From positions 1 through 10,563 of the forward strand of contig MNYI01000039.1 in NCBI GenBank assembly GCA_001873945.1: 10,563 nucleotides of DNA, in the 5' to 3' direction. Shown piece by piece: positions 1 through 5,786 of this stretch. The notes beneath the pieces are model-generated. The model made no database searches. It saw only the letters and a program-made list of their open reading frames with translations, and was not told the DNA's origin. Source of the stretch: Candidatus Desantisbacteria bacterium CG2_30_40_21. GTDB taxonomy: Bacteria > UBA9089 > CG2-30-40-21. How positions within the stretch are numbered: position 1 is the first letter of the stretch; each line of letters begins with the position of its first letter. Made by a program: the position numbers and the translations under genes.

Positions 1-21
1 GTTTCTGATGTGCTGAAATGC

Positions 22-157
22 GGGAAAATGGGGAAAATGGGGGAAAATGGGGGAAAATGGGGACAGCGCCCTATTTTAGAAGAAAAAATAGGGCGCTGTC
101 CCCATTTTCCCCCGGGCGCTGTCCCCATTTTCCCCCGGGCGCTGTCCCCATTTTCCC
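22..157. repeat. REP-like palindrome array (element A)
   Basis: A perfect 29-bp inverted repeat lies at 49-77 and 85-113, with a 7-base loop (78-84). The core arm reads GGGGACAGCGCCCTATTTT. On its left the 10-base unit GGGAAAATGG is repeated about four times (22-60). On its right a 23-base unit starting GGGCGCTGTCCCC occurs three times in tandem (91-113, 114-136, 137-157, the last shortened by two bases). The same palindrome family recurs at 2611-2670 and 10268-10339, and as halves at 3003-3025 and 4050-4083. Elements of this kind are typically moved by REP-associated tyrosine (Y1) transposases; none is encoded here. A transcript would fold into a very stable hairpin just upstream of the metallopeptidase gene. 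Confidence 0.9.
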
Positions 158-182
158 GCATCCTCCTCAGGAGGGGGACTTT

Positions 183-1259
183 ATGAAGGAGAAAAATATG
201 GAATGTCCTAAATGTGGTTATAACAATGATAGTGAGGCATTATATTGCAACCTTTGTCATGAGGTTTTTAAGAGAGCCAGTGATTATAATGAGCCTTCTT
301 CTTTTTATGAACCATATAGGGCAGAAAAAAAACATTGGAAAAAATGGCTTGGGTTTGATGTTGCCCTGACCATGCTTATTATTGTTGGCCTTGGGTTATG
401 GGGATATAAGTTTATGGAAAAGAAAAAAACTGAGTCCTCTAAAACAATTGCCAGCGAGACTATCCTCCCTCTGGAAAGTAGCGACATAGAATTTAGCGAT
501 ATGTTTTCTGATCTAACAAAATTTAATAAAAAAGTTGCGTATCCTTCTTATGAAGTCGAACACTTTATTATTTATGGGAAAAAAGAGGATGAAGTAAAAG
601 CCCTTGGTCAGAAAATGGAGTTATATGCTGATATGCCTGTAAAGATTGGCATAGGTGACTTTGGGTTCTGGCAAAAGGGAAAGGTGCATGTTTATATCCA
701 TAACACCTCACGAGACTACCAGAAAATAACCGGAAGAAGTTCACAAACATCAGGTTATAGTATATTTAAAGCCCGATCCATTCACTCCTATTGGGACACA
801 GAATATCTATTTGAAGCGGTCATCCCTCATGAACTCTGTCATCTTATCCTTCATGAGTTTATGAAAAATAAAGCTATACCTAAATGGATAGATGAGGGGT
901 TTGCCACTTTCGTAGAAACAAGGTATTGTCAGGCTTATAACTTGGAATATCAGAGATTATTAGATATTATCAAGCAAGGAAAATATTTTCCCTTAAAGGC
1001 ATTGGATAATACAGATATTACAAAGGGCAAGGAAATAGAAAATATCCACCTCTGGTATGTCCAGACACTGAGTATTGTTACCTATCTTCTGGACAAGTAT
1101 GGCTCGGATAAATTTTTCCGTAACTTCCTGACAAACCTGAGGGATGGGAAAAATCTGGATGATAGCCTTTCTGCTGCATATTCTCCGGATATTACCTGCA
1201 TAGGTGATTTGGAACAGAAGTGGTTGGAATATATAAGGGCGAATAAGCAGACATGGTAA
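183..1259 (+). CDS. membrane-anchored zinc-ribbon metallopeptidase (peptidase MA-like, gluzincin type)
   Basis: A 358-residue protein with three visible parts. The N-terminus has a zinc ribbon, CPKC at 8-11 and CNLC at 22-25. One membrane helix lies at about 56-75, preceded by Lys/Trp-rich KHWKKW. The C-terminal domain carries HELCH (216-220), an HExxH zinc site, followed by WIDEGFATF with Glu238 as likely third ligand. This is the arrangement of peptidase-MA-like gluzincins. The ribbon probably lies in the cytoplasm and the peptidase outside the membrane, but this orientation is inferred. I chose ATG 183 because AGGAGG (169-174) sits 8 bases upstream. The frame stays open back to base 18, but that part only translates the palindrome array. 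ATG 198 is a possible alternative, with AAGGAG at 186-191. argG follows after 32 bases, so co-transcription is likely. The substrate is unknown. Confidence 0.85.
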   Translation: MKEKNMECPKCGYNNDSEALYCNLCHEVFKRASDYNEPSSFYEPYRAEKKHWKKWLGFDVALTMLIIVGLGLWGYKFMEKKKTESSKTIASETILPLESSDIEFSDMFSDLTKFNKKVAYPSYEVEHFIIYGKKEDEVKALGQKMELYADMPVKIGIGDFGFWQKGKVHVYIHNTSRDYQKITGRSSQTSGYSIFKARSIHSYWDTEYLFEAVIPHELCHLILHEFMKNKAIPKWIDEGFATFVETRYCQAYNLEYQRLLDIIKQGKYFPLKALDNTDITKGKEIENIHLWYVQTLSIVTYLLDKYGSDKFFRNFLTNLRDGKNLDDSLSAAYSPDITCIGDLEQKWLEYIRANKQTW

Positions 1260-1280
1260 GGAGTCAAGAAAAAAATGTTG

Positions 1281-1286
1281 AGGAGG
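1281..1286 (+). promoter_or_regulatory. ribosome binding site that decides the argG start
   Basis: AGGAGG lies 5 bases upstream of ATG 1292. This favours ATG 1292 over the in-frame ATG 1253, which overlaps the end of the metallopeptidase gene and would add 13 mostly charged residues before the conserved N-terminus of the family. Confidence 0.85.
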
Positions 1287-1291
1287 AAGAA

Positions 1292-2491
1292 ATGAAACCA
1301 AAAAAGATTGTTCTGGCTTATTCAGGCGGATTGGATACATCTGTGATGATCCAGTGGCTGAAGGAGCAATACAATGCAGAAATAATTGCCTTTGCTGCTG
1401 ATCTGGGGCAGGGTGAAGATTTGGAGCCTTTGAGACAAAAGGCAATAGCTACTGGTGCGAGTAAAATATACATTGAGGATCTCAAGGAGGAGTTTGTTCA
1501 GGAATATATCTTTCCTGCCCTTAAGGCAGATGCTGTGTATGAAAAAAAATACCTGTTAGCCACAGCCCTTTCCAGACCATTGATTGCTAAAAAATTAGTG
1601 GAAATAGCTAACTTAGAGTCCGCAGATGCGGTTGCTCATGGGTGTACAGGCAAGGGGAATGATCAGGTAAGGTTTGAGGTAGGTATTTCAACCCTTGCCC
1701 CTGAACTGCAAATATTAGCCCCGGCCAGGGGATGGGAATTTAAGTCAAGAGAAGAAGAAATGGAGTATGCTCAAAAGCATAATATCCCTGTTTCAGTAAA
1801 AAAAGGCAGCCTTTACAGCATTGATAAAAACCTCTGGGGGATAAGTGTCGAGTGCGGGGTCATAGAAAACCCTGCAATTGAACCGCCGGATGATAGCTAT
1901 CAGATAGTTTCTCATATAAACAATACGCCGGATATTCCCGAATATGTAGAGATAGAGTTTGAGGCAGGTGTGCCAGTGGCTATGAATAGTGAGCGGATGA
2001 ACCCTGTAGAGCTTATCATGAAATTAAATACCCTTGGCGGTAGGCATGGTGTGGGCAGGGTGGATATGGTTGAGAACAGGGTGATAGGCATTAAGTCCAG
2101 AGAGGTCTACGAAGCCCCTGCAGCACATATCCTGCATGAGGCACATTGGGCACTTCAAGCTCTGATTCTGGATCGTGAATGCAGTCATTTTAAGGAGACC
2201 GTGGCTTTGAAATATGCGGAATTAATATACTATGGACTATGGTTTACCCCATTGAAAAATGCTTTCGATGCCTTTGTGAATACAACCCAGTCTTTCGTTA
2301 CCGGCACGGTAAAGCTGAAGTTATACAAGGGTAGTGTAAATATTGCCGGCAGGATGTCCCCATTTTCCATGTATAGCCATAAATTGGCTACCTATGATGC
2401 TGAAGATGCCTTTGATCATACGGCTGCTGAAGGATTTGTGAAGATATGGGGGCTACCGTACAGGCAGGGGAACGGAGGGCGGGTTTTCTAA
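1292..2491 (+). CDS. argG: argininosuccinate synthase
   Basis: Catalyses ATP-dependent condensation of citrulline and aspartate to argininosuccinate, the penultimate step of arginine synthesis, in the cytoplasm. The 399-residue length is the usual size for bacterial ArgG. The N-type ATP-pyrophosphatase loop AYSGGLDTS is at 9-17. The signature HGCTGKGNDQVRFE is at 116-129 and YLLATALSRPL at 87-97. The C-terminal multimerisation part appears complete, and no frame break is seen. It lies 32 bases after the metallopeptidase gene and probably shares its transcript. No other arginine gene, such as argH or argF, is in view, and no arginine-type operator was recognised. Identification is firm; the link to the neighbouring peptidase may be positional only. 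Confidence 0.97.
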   Translation: MKPKKIVLAYSGGLDTSVMIQWLKEQYNAEIIAFAADLGQGEDLEPLRQKAIATGASKIYIEDLKEEFVQEYIFPALKADAVYEKKYLLATALSRPLIAKKLVEIANLESADAVAHGCTGKGNDQVRFEVGISTLAPELQILAPARGWEFKSREEEMEYAQKHNIPVSVKKGSLYSIDKNLWGISVECGVIENPAIEPPDDSYQIVSHINNTPDIPEYVEIEFEAGVPVAMNSERMNPVELIMKLNTLGGRHGVGRVDMVENRVIGIKSREVYEAPAAHILHEAHWALQALILDRECSHFKETVALKYAELIYYGLWFTPLKNAFDAFVNTTQSFVTGTVKLKLYKGSVNIAGRMSPFSMYSHKLATYDAEDAFDHTAAEGFVKIWGLPYRQGNGGRVF

Positions 2492-2549
2492 CCAGCCAGA
2501 TACTATTATCGCGTCAATCGTAACCGTTCACGAGAGCACAAAGGCTGTC

Positions 2550-2569
2550 ATTTCCGCGAAAGCGGGAAT
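2550..2569. repeat. dRS3-like short inverted repeat
   Basis: ATTTCCGC-GAAA-GCGGGAAT forms an 8-bp stem (one G-T pair) with a GAAA loop. It resembles the ATTCCCGC...GCGGGAAT repeats dispersed in many bacterial genomes, first named dRS3 in Neisseria. It lies about 60 bases after the argG stop and has no T-run, so it is more likely a dispersed repeat than a terminator. Confidence 0.7.
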
Positions 2570-2610
2570 CCAGAGCTATGCCAAATTGTTGCACCAATTA
2601 CGCCAAGTGC

Positions 2611-2670
2611 GAAAACCGGGAAAACCGGGGACAGCACCCGTTTTTAGAAGAAAAAATAGGGTGCTGTCCC
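2611..2670. repeat. REP-like palindrome (element B)
   Basis: Arms GGGACAGCACCC (2628-2639) and GGGTGCTGTCCC (2659-2670) are perfect inverted copies around the same TTTTTAGAAGAAAAAA loop seen in element E. The left side carries degenerate GAAAACCGG units in place of GGGAAAATGG. Its right edge replaces the 3' end of the antitoxin pseudogene and supplies its stop codon. Confidence 0.85.
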
Positions 2671-2810
2671 AATACTGTTCGGAATGATCAAACTAATAAT
2701 CCCCTCTTTGGCTATAACTTGAAATCTCTGTCCGTCTTGCAAATTAATCTGTTTTCGTACATCTTTAGGTATCACGACTTGATATTTTTAGGTGATACAA
2801 CCACCTTCAT
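2644..2810 (-). pseudogene. AbrB/MazE-type (SpoVT-AbrB domain) antitoxin, frameshifted and 3'-truncated
   Basis: From ATG at 2810, preceded by a G-rich GGGGG ribosome site, the frame reads MKVVVSPK. It then slips at an A5 run (2785-2789) and stops at TGA a few codons later. The other frame continues perfectly from 2784 as YQVVIPKDVRKQINLQDGQR, then FQVIAKEGIISLIIPNS. Together these are a textbook swapped-hairpin AbrB domain (family pattern: SxKxQVVIPKxxR, LxxGxxxxV, IxL). Two extra bases in the A-run, or one missing, account for the break. After IIPNS the frame enters palindrome B and stops at 2644-2646, so the normal C-terminal tail that binds a toxin is missing. No toxin gene is adjacent. 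The translation here was done by hand. Confidence 0.75.
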
Positions 2811-2934
2811 TTTAACTATCCCCCTTTTGTAATAATCAAGGGTCATATCTCGATTTGGTAGCTTGGTGCAAAACCGTATTTACCAGAATAGATCCTTTGA
2901 GGGTGCCGAAAAGAACCTCTTGACTCTCGTGGAG

Positions 2935-2963
2935 ATTTTATCAGTTATTGACAATTATGTCAA
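2935..2963 (-). promoter_or_regulatory. sigma-70-type promoter with operator-like palindrome, upstream of the antitoxin pseudogene
   Basis: On the minus strand TTGACA (2958-2963), a 17-base spacer and TAAAAT (2935-2940) make a near-consensus promoter. The -35 box is one arm of an inverted repeat, TTGACA-TAAT-TGTCAA (2948-2963). This placement suits autorepression by an AbrB-type antitoxin. It points at the pseudogene start 125 bases downstream of the -10 box. Function is inferred from position. Confidence 0.6.
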
Positions 2964-3002
2964 GATATTATTCAGCAATTCTAATTATAGAGTGCATTCA
3001 AC

Positions 3003-3025
3003 AAAAATAGTCGCTGTCCCTATTT
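3003..3025 (-). repeat. half REP-like palindrome (element C)
   Basis: Read on the minus strand it is AAATAGGGACAGCGACTATT followed by TTT. Only one arm is present. It matches element D (4055-4075) at 19 of 21 positions in inverted orientation. It lies 23 bases beyond the rpn stop codon, a place comparable to that of element E next to the second rpn copy. Confidence 0.7.
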
Positions 3026-3048
3026 ATCCTCTCTTCGTGGTGATATGT

Positions 3049-3912
3049 TTATTTCTTGTCGTAAATTGAATTAATTTCCTTTATGGTTAAACCTGTAGCC
3101 TTTGATACTTTTTCAATATCATCTCCCATACTTAAAAGAGTTTTCGCTACCTCTATTTTACCTTCTATTTTACCTTCTATTTTACCTTCTATTTTACCTT
3201 GTTTTAAGGCAAGCTCAAGTGCACCTTTCTGCATTCGGATAAAGTCATGCCTCTTATCTTGTGCTTCAAATTCTTCTTTACTCATACCAGAGGTATTTGC
3301 TATCTCAAAAGCCTTCTTTATCTCCAGTTCTTTTTCTAATGTCTTTGGCGTACACTTTAAATCCCCTGCATTTTTTATAAAATATATCCATTTATCTGTG
3401 ATTGAGAGAAGTTCATCCTCTCCTTTATTGAATTTGGGAAGTTCAATAAATATCAACTCTATCTCATCATTATATTCGATGAGGGTCTCTTTCTCTAAGA
3501 GCTTAAAATAGCTGATCACATTTTTTATCTCTCCAAACATAACAAAATCTGTAATGGTCAAGGCAATAATAGGCTCAAGAGTACTAAAGGCTTCTGCTTT
3601 CATTAATTGGGCTGAATATATCTTTGCCGCATTATACAAAATCCTTTTTTCAAACCCTTCTACATTTAATACCTGCATCTCAATAATTACATTCTTAAAG
3701 TTTGACAGCTTAGCCTTTACATCTACGAAGGTATCCTTCATTCCTACAATCATAGGTATCTGATAGGGGTCAAGAATGGTTAAATCAATTATTTTCTCTT
3801 TTTCACCAAAATCAATAATAGAGTTGAGAAAGCTGATTAAAATATCCTTGCTTTCTTGAGAACCAAATACCTTTTTGAAGGCAAAATCTGTCTTCACATC
3901 TAAAAATTGCAT
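3049..3912 (-). CDS. Rpn-family PD-(D/E)XK nuclease (putative toxin / transposase-like), copy 1
   Basis: A 287-residue member of the Rpn (recombination-promoting nuclease, PDDEXK_2) family. It starts with the typical MQFLDVKTDFAFKKVFG. Asp64 (FVDVKAK) and Glu78-x-Gln80 (IIEMQ) fit the nuclease centre. The C-terminal part has GKIE four times in a row (239-254), then a helical tail ending KATGLTIKEINSIYDKK. E. coli Rpn proteins are reported to be anti-phage toxins blocked by a short C-terminal protein translated from inside the same gene, with four-residue repeats of variable number. Met210 and Met227 would be the in-frame internal starts here; neither has a well-placed ribosome site (AGAGG is 15 bases before Met227). 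The main start has AAGGAG 7 bases upstream. The gene looks AT-richer than argG. A second copy begins to show at the right edge of the window. Confidence 0.88.
   Translation of the reverse strand: MQFLDVKTDFAFKKVFGSQESKDILISFLNSIIDFGEKEKIIDLTILDPYQIPMIVGMKDTFVDVKAKLSNFKNVIIEMQVLNVEGFEKRILYNAAKIYSAQLMKAEAFSTLEPIIALTITDFVMFGEIKNVISYFKLLEKETLIEYNDEIELIFIELPKFNKGEDELLSITDKWIYFIKNAGDLKCTPKTLEKELEIKKAFEIANTSGMSKEEFEAQDKRHDFIRMQKGALELALKQGKIEGKIEGKIEGKIEVAKTLLSMGDDIEKVSKATGLTIKEINSIYDKK
3151..3198 (-). repeat. 12-bp in-frame tandem repeat, four copies, in rpn copy 1
   Basis: Four units of (C/T)TCTATTTTACC on the plus strand encode Gly-Lys-Ile-Glu on the minus strand. Copy 2 has only two such units at the equivalent place (10473-10496), with C in place of one T. 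Confidence 0.97.
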
Positions 3913-4001
3913 AACACTACTCCTTTAATCAGTAACAGTTGAGATTAGCTCACCACGCAATCATTCCAAATATCAGCAATTATACTCAAATGGGGCATAA
4001 C

Positions 4002-4030
4002 ATCATATCATAAAATCAAACTACTGTCAA
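4002..4030 (-). promoter_or_regulatory. sigma-70-type promoter of rpn copy 1
   Basis: On the minus strand TTGACA (4025-4030), a 17-base spacer and TATGAT (4002-4007) give a strong consensus match. The predicted transcript starts near 3995, leaving a leader of about 80 bases before ATG 3912. The promoter lies inside the pair of half-palindromes C and D, so the rpn gene carries its own promoter. Confidence 0.75.
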
Positions 4031-4049
4031 TAGAATTTTTGTAACTACT

Positions 4050-4083
4050 GGGGAAAATAGGGACAGACACTATTTATTTTTCT
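4050..4083 (+). repeat. half REP-like palindrome (element D)
   Basis: GGGGAAAATAGGGACAGACA is followed by CTATTTATTTTT, with no matching second arm. It is an inverted near-copy of element C on the far side of rpn, and uses the GGGACAGACACTATTT variant instead of GGGACAGC(G/A)CCC. Confidence 0.75.
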
Positions 4084-4113
4084 CTTGCCTTCACAGACTA
4101 CAACATAATAACC

Positions 4114-4953
4114 TTATTTCTTAATAATCAGCACAGGACACGGAGTATGGCCTATAACCCTTTCTGCAACACTTCCCATAAGTAGCCTCAATAGACCTGT
4201 TCGTCCATGGCTGCCCATGATAATCATATTAACCTTTTCCTTTACGGCAAACTCTGTTATTACCTCTGCGGCATCCCCTTCCCGAATGTAGCCCGATAAG
4301 TTAACATTAGCAGCCTCCGCCCGTTTCGAAACATCCTCCACAATCCCTTTTGCCTTTATGAGGAGTTCTTCTGTGGCTTTTGGAGACTCAGCATAAAACT
4401 CAGTTGGAACATCAACCACAGATATTATCTTTAATTCCCCATGGTATGATCTGGCAAGAGATATCGCTTTATTGGCGGCTGTAACGCTATATCTTGAGCC
4501 ATCTGTAGCCAGAAGGATATTTTTCCATCCGATGGTTGTCCCTTGTGGTATTACAAGAACATCCTTATTGCTATGCCCTATTACCCGAGCAGTCACACTG
4601 CCAACCAATACCCTTTCAAGTCGTCGCAGTCCCCTTCTGCCCATGACTATCAGATCGCAATCCTCTGTATTTGCCAACTCAACAATCCTTTCATGCACGA
4701 CACCCTCTTCACAAATAATTTTTATAGAATCACCGACGAGCTTTTTAGCCTCAGCAATAATAGATTCGCAAGATTTTCTCATTGACTCTCTTATATCCTT
4801 TACCCAAACCAAGTCTATATCCCCATCATACGGCAACATAATAGAGGCAACCGTTATTTTAGTAATTTCACCATCTACCAGATTAACTGCTTGCAAGAGT
4901 GCATTTTTACTCGAGGCAGAACCATCAAAGGGGACGAGGATTTTGTTATACAT
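4114..4953 (-). CDS. tandem-domain universal stress protein (UspA family)
   Basis: A 279-residue cytoplasmic protein made of two Usp domains, about 1-138 and 142-279. Each begins with a KILVPFDGS / NILLATDGS strand and Asp. Each ends with the ATP-binding motif G-x2-G-x9-G-S: residues 105-119 (GRRG...GS) and 247-261 (GSHG...GS). Both sites therefore look able to bind ATP. Two-domain Usp proteins usually act in stress survival or signalling, often beside transporters. It is the last gene of the operon. Its ATG overlaps the TAA of the preceding gene by one base (TAATG), with GGAGGAG just upstream, which suggests translational coupling. No convincing terminator was seen between its stop and element D. 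Confidence 0.92.
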   Translation of the reverse strand: MYNKILVPFDGSASSKNALLQAVNLVDGEITKITVASIMLPYDGDIDLVWVKDIRESMRKSCESIIAEAKKLVGDSIKIICEEGVVHERIVELANTEDCDLIVMGRRGLRRLERVLVGSVTARVIGHSNKDVLVIPQGTTIGWKNILLATDGSRYSVTAANKAISLARSYHGELKIISVVDVPTEFYAESPKATEELLIKAKGIVEDVSKRAEAANVNLSGYIREGDAAEVITEFAVKEKVNMIIMGSHGRTGLLRLLMGSVAERVIGHTPCPVLIIKK

Positions 4954-5786
4954 TAGTGTGCTCCTCCTTTCCTGAATATCATACCCACACTAAAACCAAC
5001 AGACAGTGCCACAACTATGGATATAATTCCATATAAAGCTCCTTTATCCTTTGCCATATTGGCAAGGAATTTTATTATACCAACTTGTTCCACGAAGACA
5101 TTCTTTTCTGCCTTCTCAACAATCTTTCCATCTCTGGTAGCATATACTGTAACTGTGTATGTGTCAGGAACAGCTTGATATGGCCAGTTACTTGAGATGC
5201 AATAGGTTTGTTTTGCTTTTACTCCTTCACCACCAGCAGGGATGCCGGCGGTACCTTGTTTAAGGGTTATTCTGCCATGGGAAATTTCATAAAGTTTTGA
5301 TGCCTCATGAAACTTCACAAACTCAAGCCACCATTTCATCTTTTCCTGTTCGTTTGAAACAGGCGATATATCAATATGATTCTCCAATGCCTCATATCCA
5401 ATTAGATATTTGTTTATCTCTTCCTTGCTTAAAATATCCTTAATCTTCTTGGTGCTGGTTAATATATATAGGGAGGAAACTTTTTCAAAATTCAATGTCC
5501 CTGTATTCATCCAGAAAAGACCACCTACCTTTCCCTTTCTTTTAAGGGTTTGGTAACCTTCTGGAGAGGTAATGGTCATAATAATATCTGTGTCAGGCGA
5601 TGTTATTCCACTCACATTTACCTTGCCGCCGTGATAAAAAAAGCCTATTCCTATGTGGTTGGGCTGAACATCCACTGTGAGTTCGGCAGATGCCTTATCT
5701 AAAAATGTAAGATTTAAGATTAAAATTGCAAAGATAAGGAACACAATAATTTTACATTTTACATTTTGAATTTTGAATTTTCTCAT
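4953..5786 (-). CDS. TIGR02186-type (Alph_Pro_TM) exported membrane protein
   Basis: A 277-residue protein with an N-terminal signal sequence (hydrophobic core about 13-29; likely cleavage after ASA, residue 34). A mostly beta-rich extracytoplasmic domain of about 210 residues follows, with one C-terminal membrane helix (about 250-271) and a short RKGGAH tail. The pattern IGIGFFYHGGKVNVSG followed by FWMNTGTLNFEKVSSLYILT is typical of the TIGR02186 family. Its function is unknown, but it is commonly encoded beside TSUP transporters, as here. Its ATG overlaps the stop of the transporter gene by four bases (ATGA), and GGAGGG lies inside that gene's end. An accessory or extracytoplasmic partner of the transporter is the likely role. 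The first coding bases are a 7-base tandem repeat (5750-5784), so the exact N-terminus may be recently remodelled. Confidence 0.8.
   Translation of the reverse strand: MRKFKIQNVKCKIIVFLIFAILILNLTFLDKASAELTVDVQPNHIGIGFFYHGGKVNVSGITSPDTDIIMTITSPEGYQTLKRKGKVGGLFWMNTGTLNFEKVSSLYILTSTKKIKDILSKEEINKYLIGYEALENHIDISPVSNEQEKMKWWLEFVKFHEASKLYEISHGRITLKQGTAGIPAGGEGVKAKQTYCISSNWPYQAVPDTYTVTVYATRDGKIVEKAEKNVFVEQVGIIKFLANMAKDKGALYGIISIVVALSVGFSVGMIFRKGGAH
5750..5784 (-). repeat. heptamer tandem repeat inside the signal-peptide codons
   Basis: On the plus strand the 7-base units TTTACAT, TTTACAT, TTTGAAT, TTTGAAT and TTTCTCA follow without a break. On the minus strand they encode the first residues (KFKIQNVKCKI) of the TIGR02186-type protein. 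Heptamer repeats of this composition are often dispersed between genes in bacterial genomes. Confidence 0.75.

Larger units (their letters stand above)
2492..3048. other. 557-base region without an intact gene
   Basis: From left to right this gap holds a dRS3-like hairpin (2550-2569), a full REP-like palindrome (2611-2670), the remains of an AbrB/MazE-type antitoxin gene on the minus strand (2644-2810), its likely promoter (2935-2963) and a half-palindrome (3003-3025). Open frames on the plus strand here show no recognisable domain and run across the repeats, so I do not call them genes. No clear rho-independent terminator for argG was found. Confidence 0.7.

Noticed and set aside
18..182. 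N-terminal extension of the metallopeptidase starting at base 18
   Set aside because: It translates the palindrome array (low-complexity Gly/Pro/Lys sequence), while ATG 183 has a strong ribosome site at a good distance.
1253..1291. Longer argG start at 1253
   Set aside because: The extra 13 residues are not part of the family N-terminus, the ATG overlaps the previous gene, and AGGAGG sits directly before ATG 1292.
2550..2569. Terminator of argG
   Set aside because: The hairpin is short and has no T-run; it matches a dispersed repeat type better.
2841..2935. Minus-strand reading with FGTLKGS, like the tail of some antitoxins
   Set aside because: Only about 30 codons without a start codon; the resemblance is too short to call a gene remnant.
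2578..3069. Two plus-strand open frames (2578-2832 and 2863-3069)
   Set aside because: They run across palindrome repeats and antisense to the antitoxin pseudogene and the rpn 3' end, with no ribosome site or domain pattern.
3151..3198. CRISPR-like array
   Set aside because: The 12-bp units are contiguous, in frame, inside a coding region and have no spacers.
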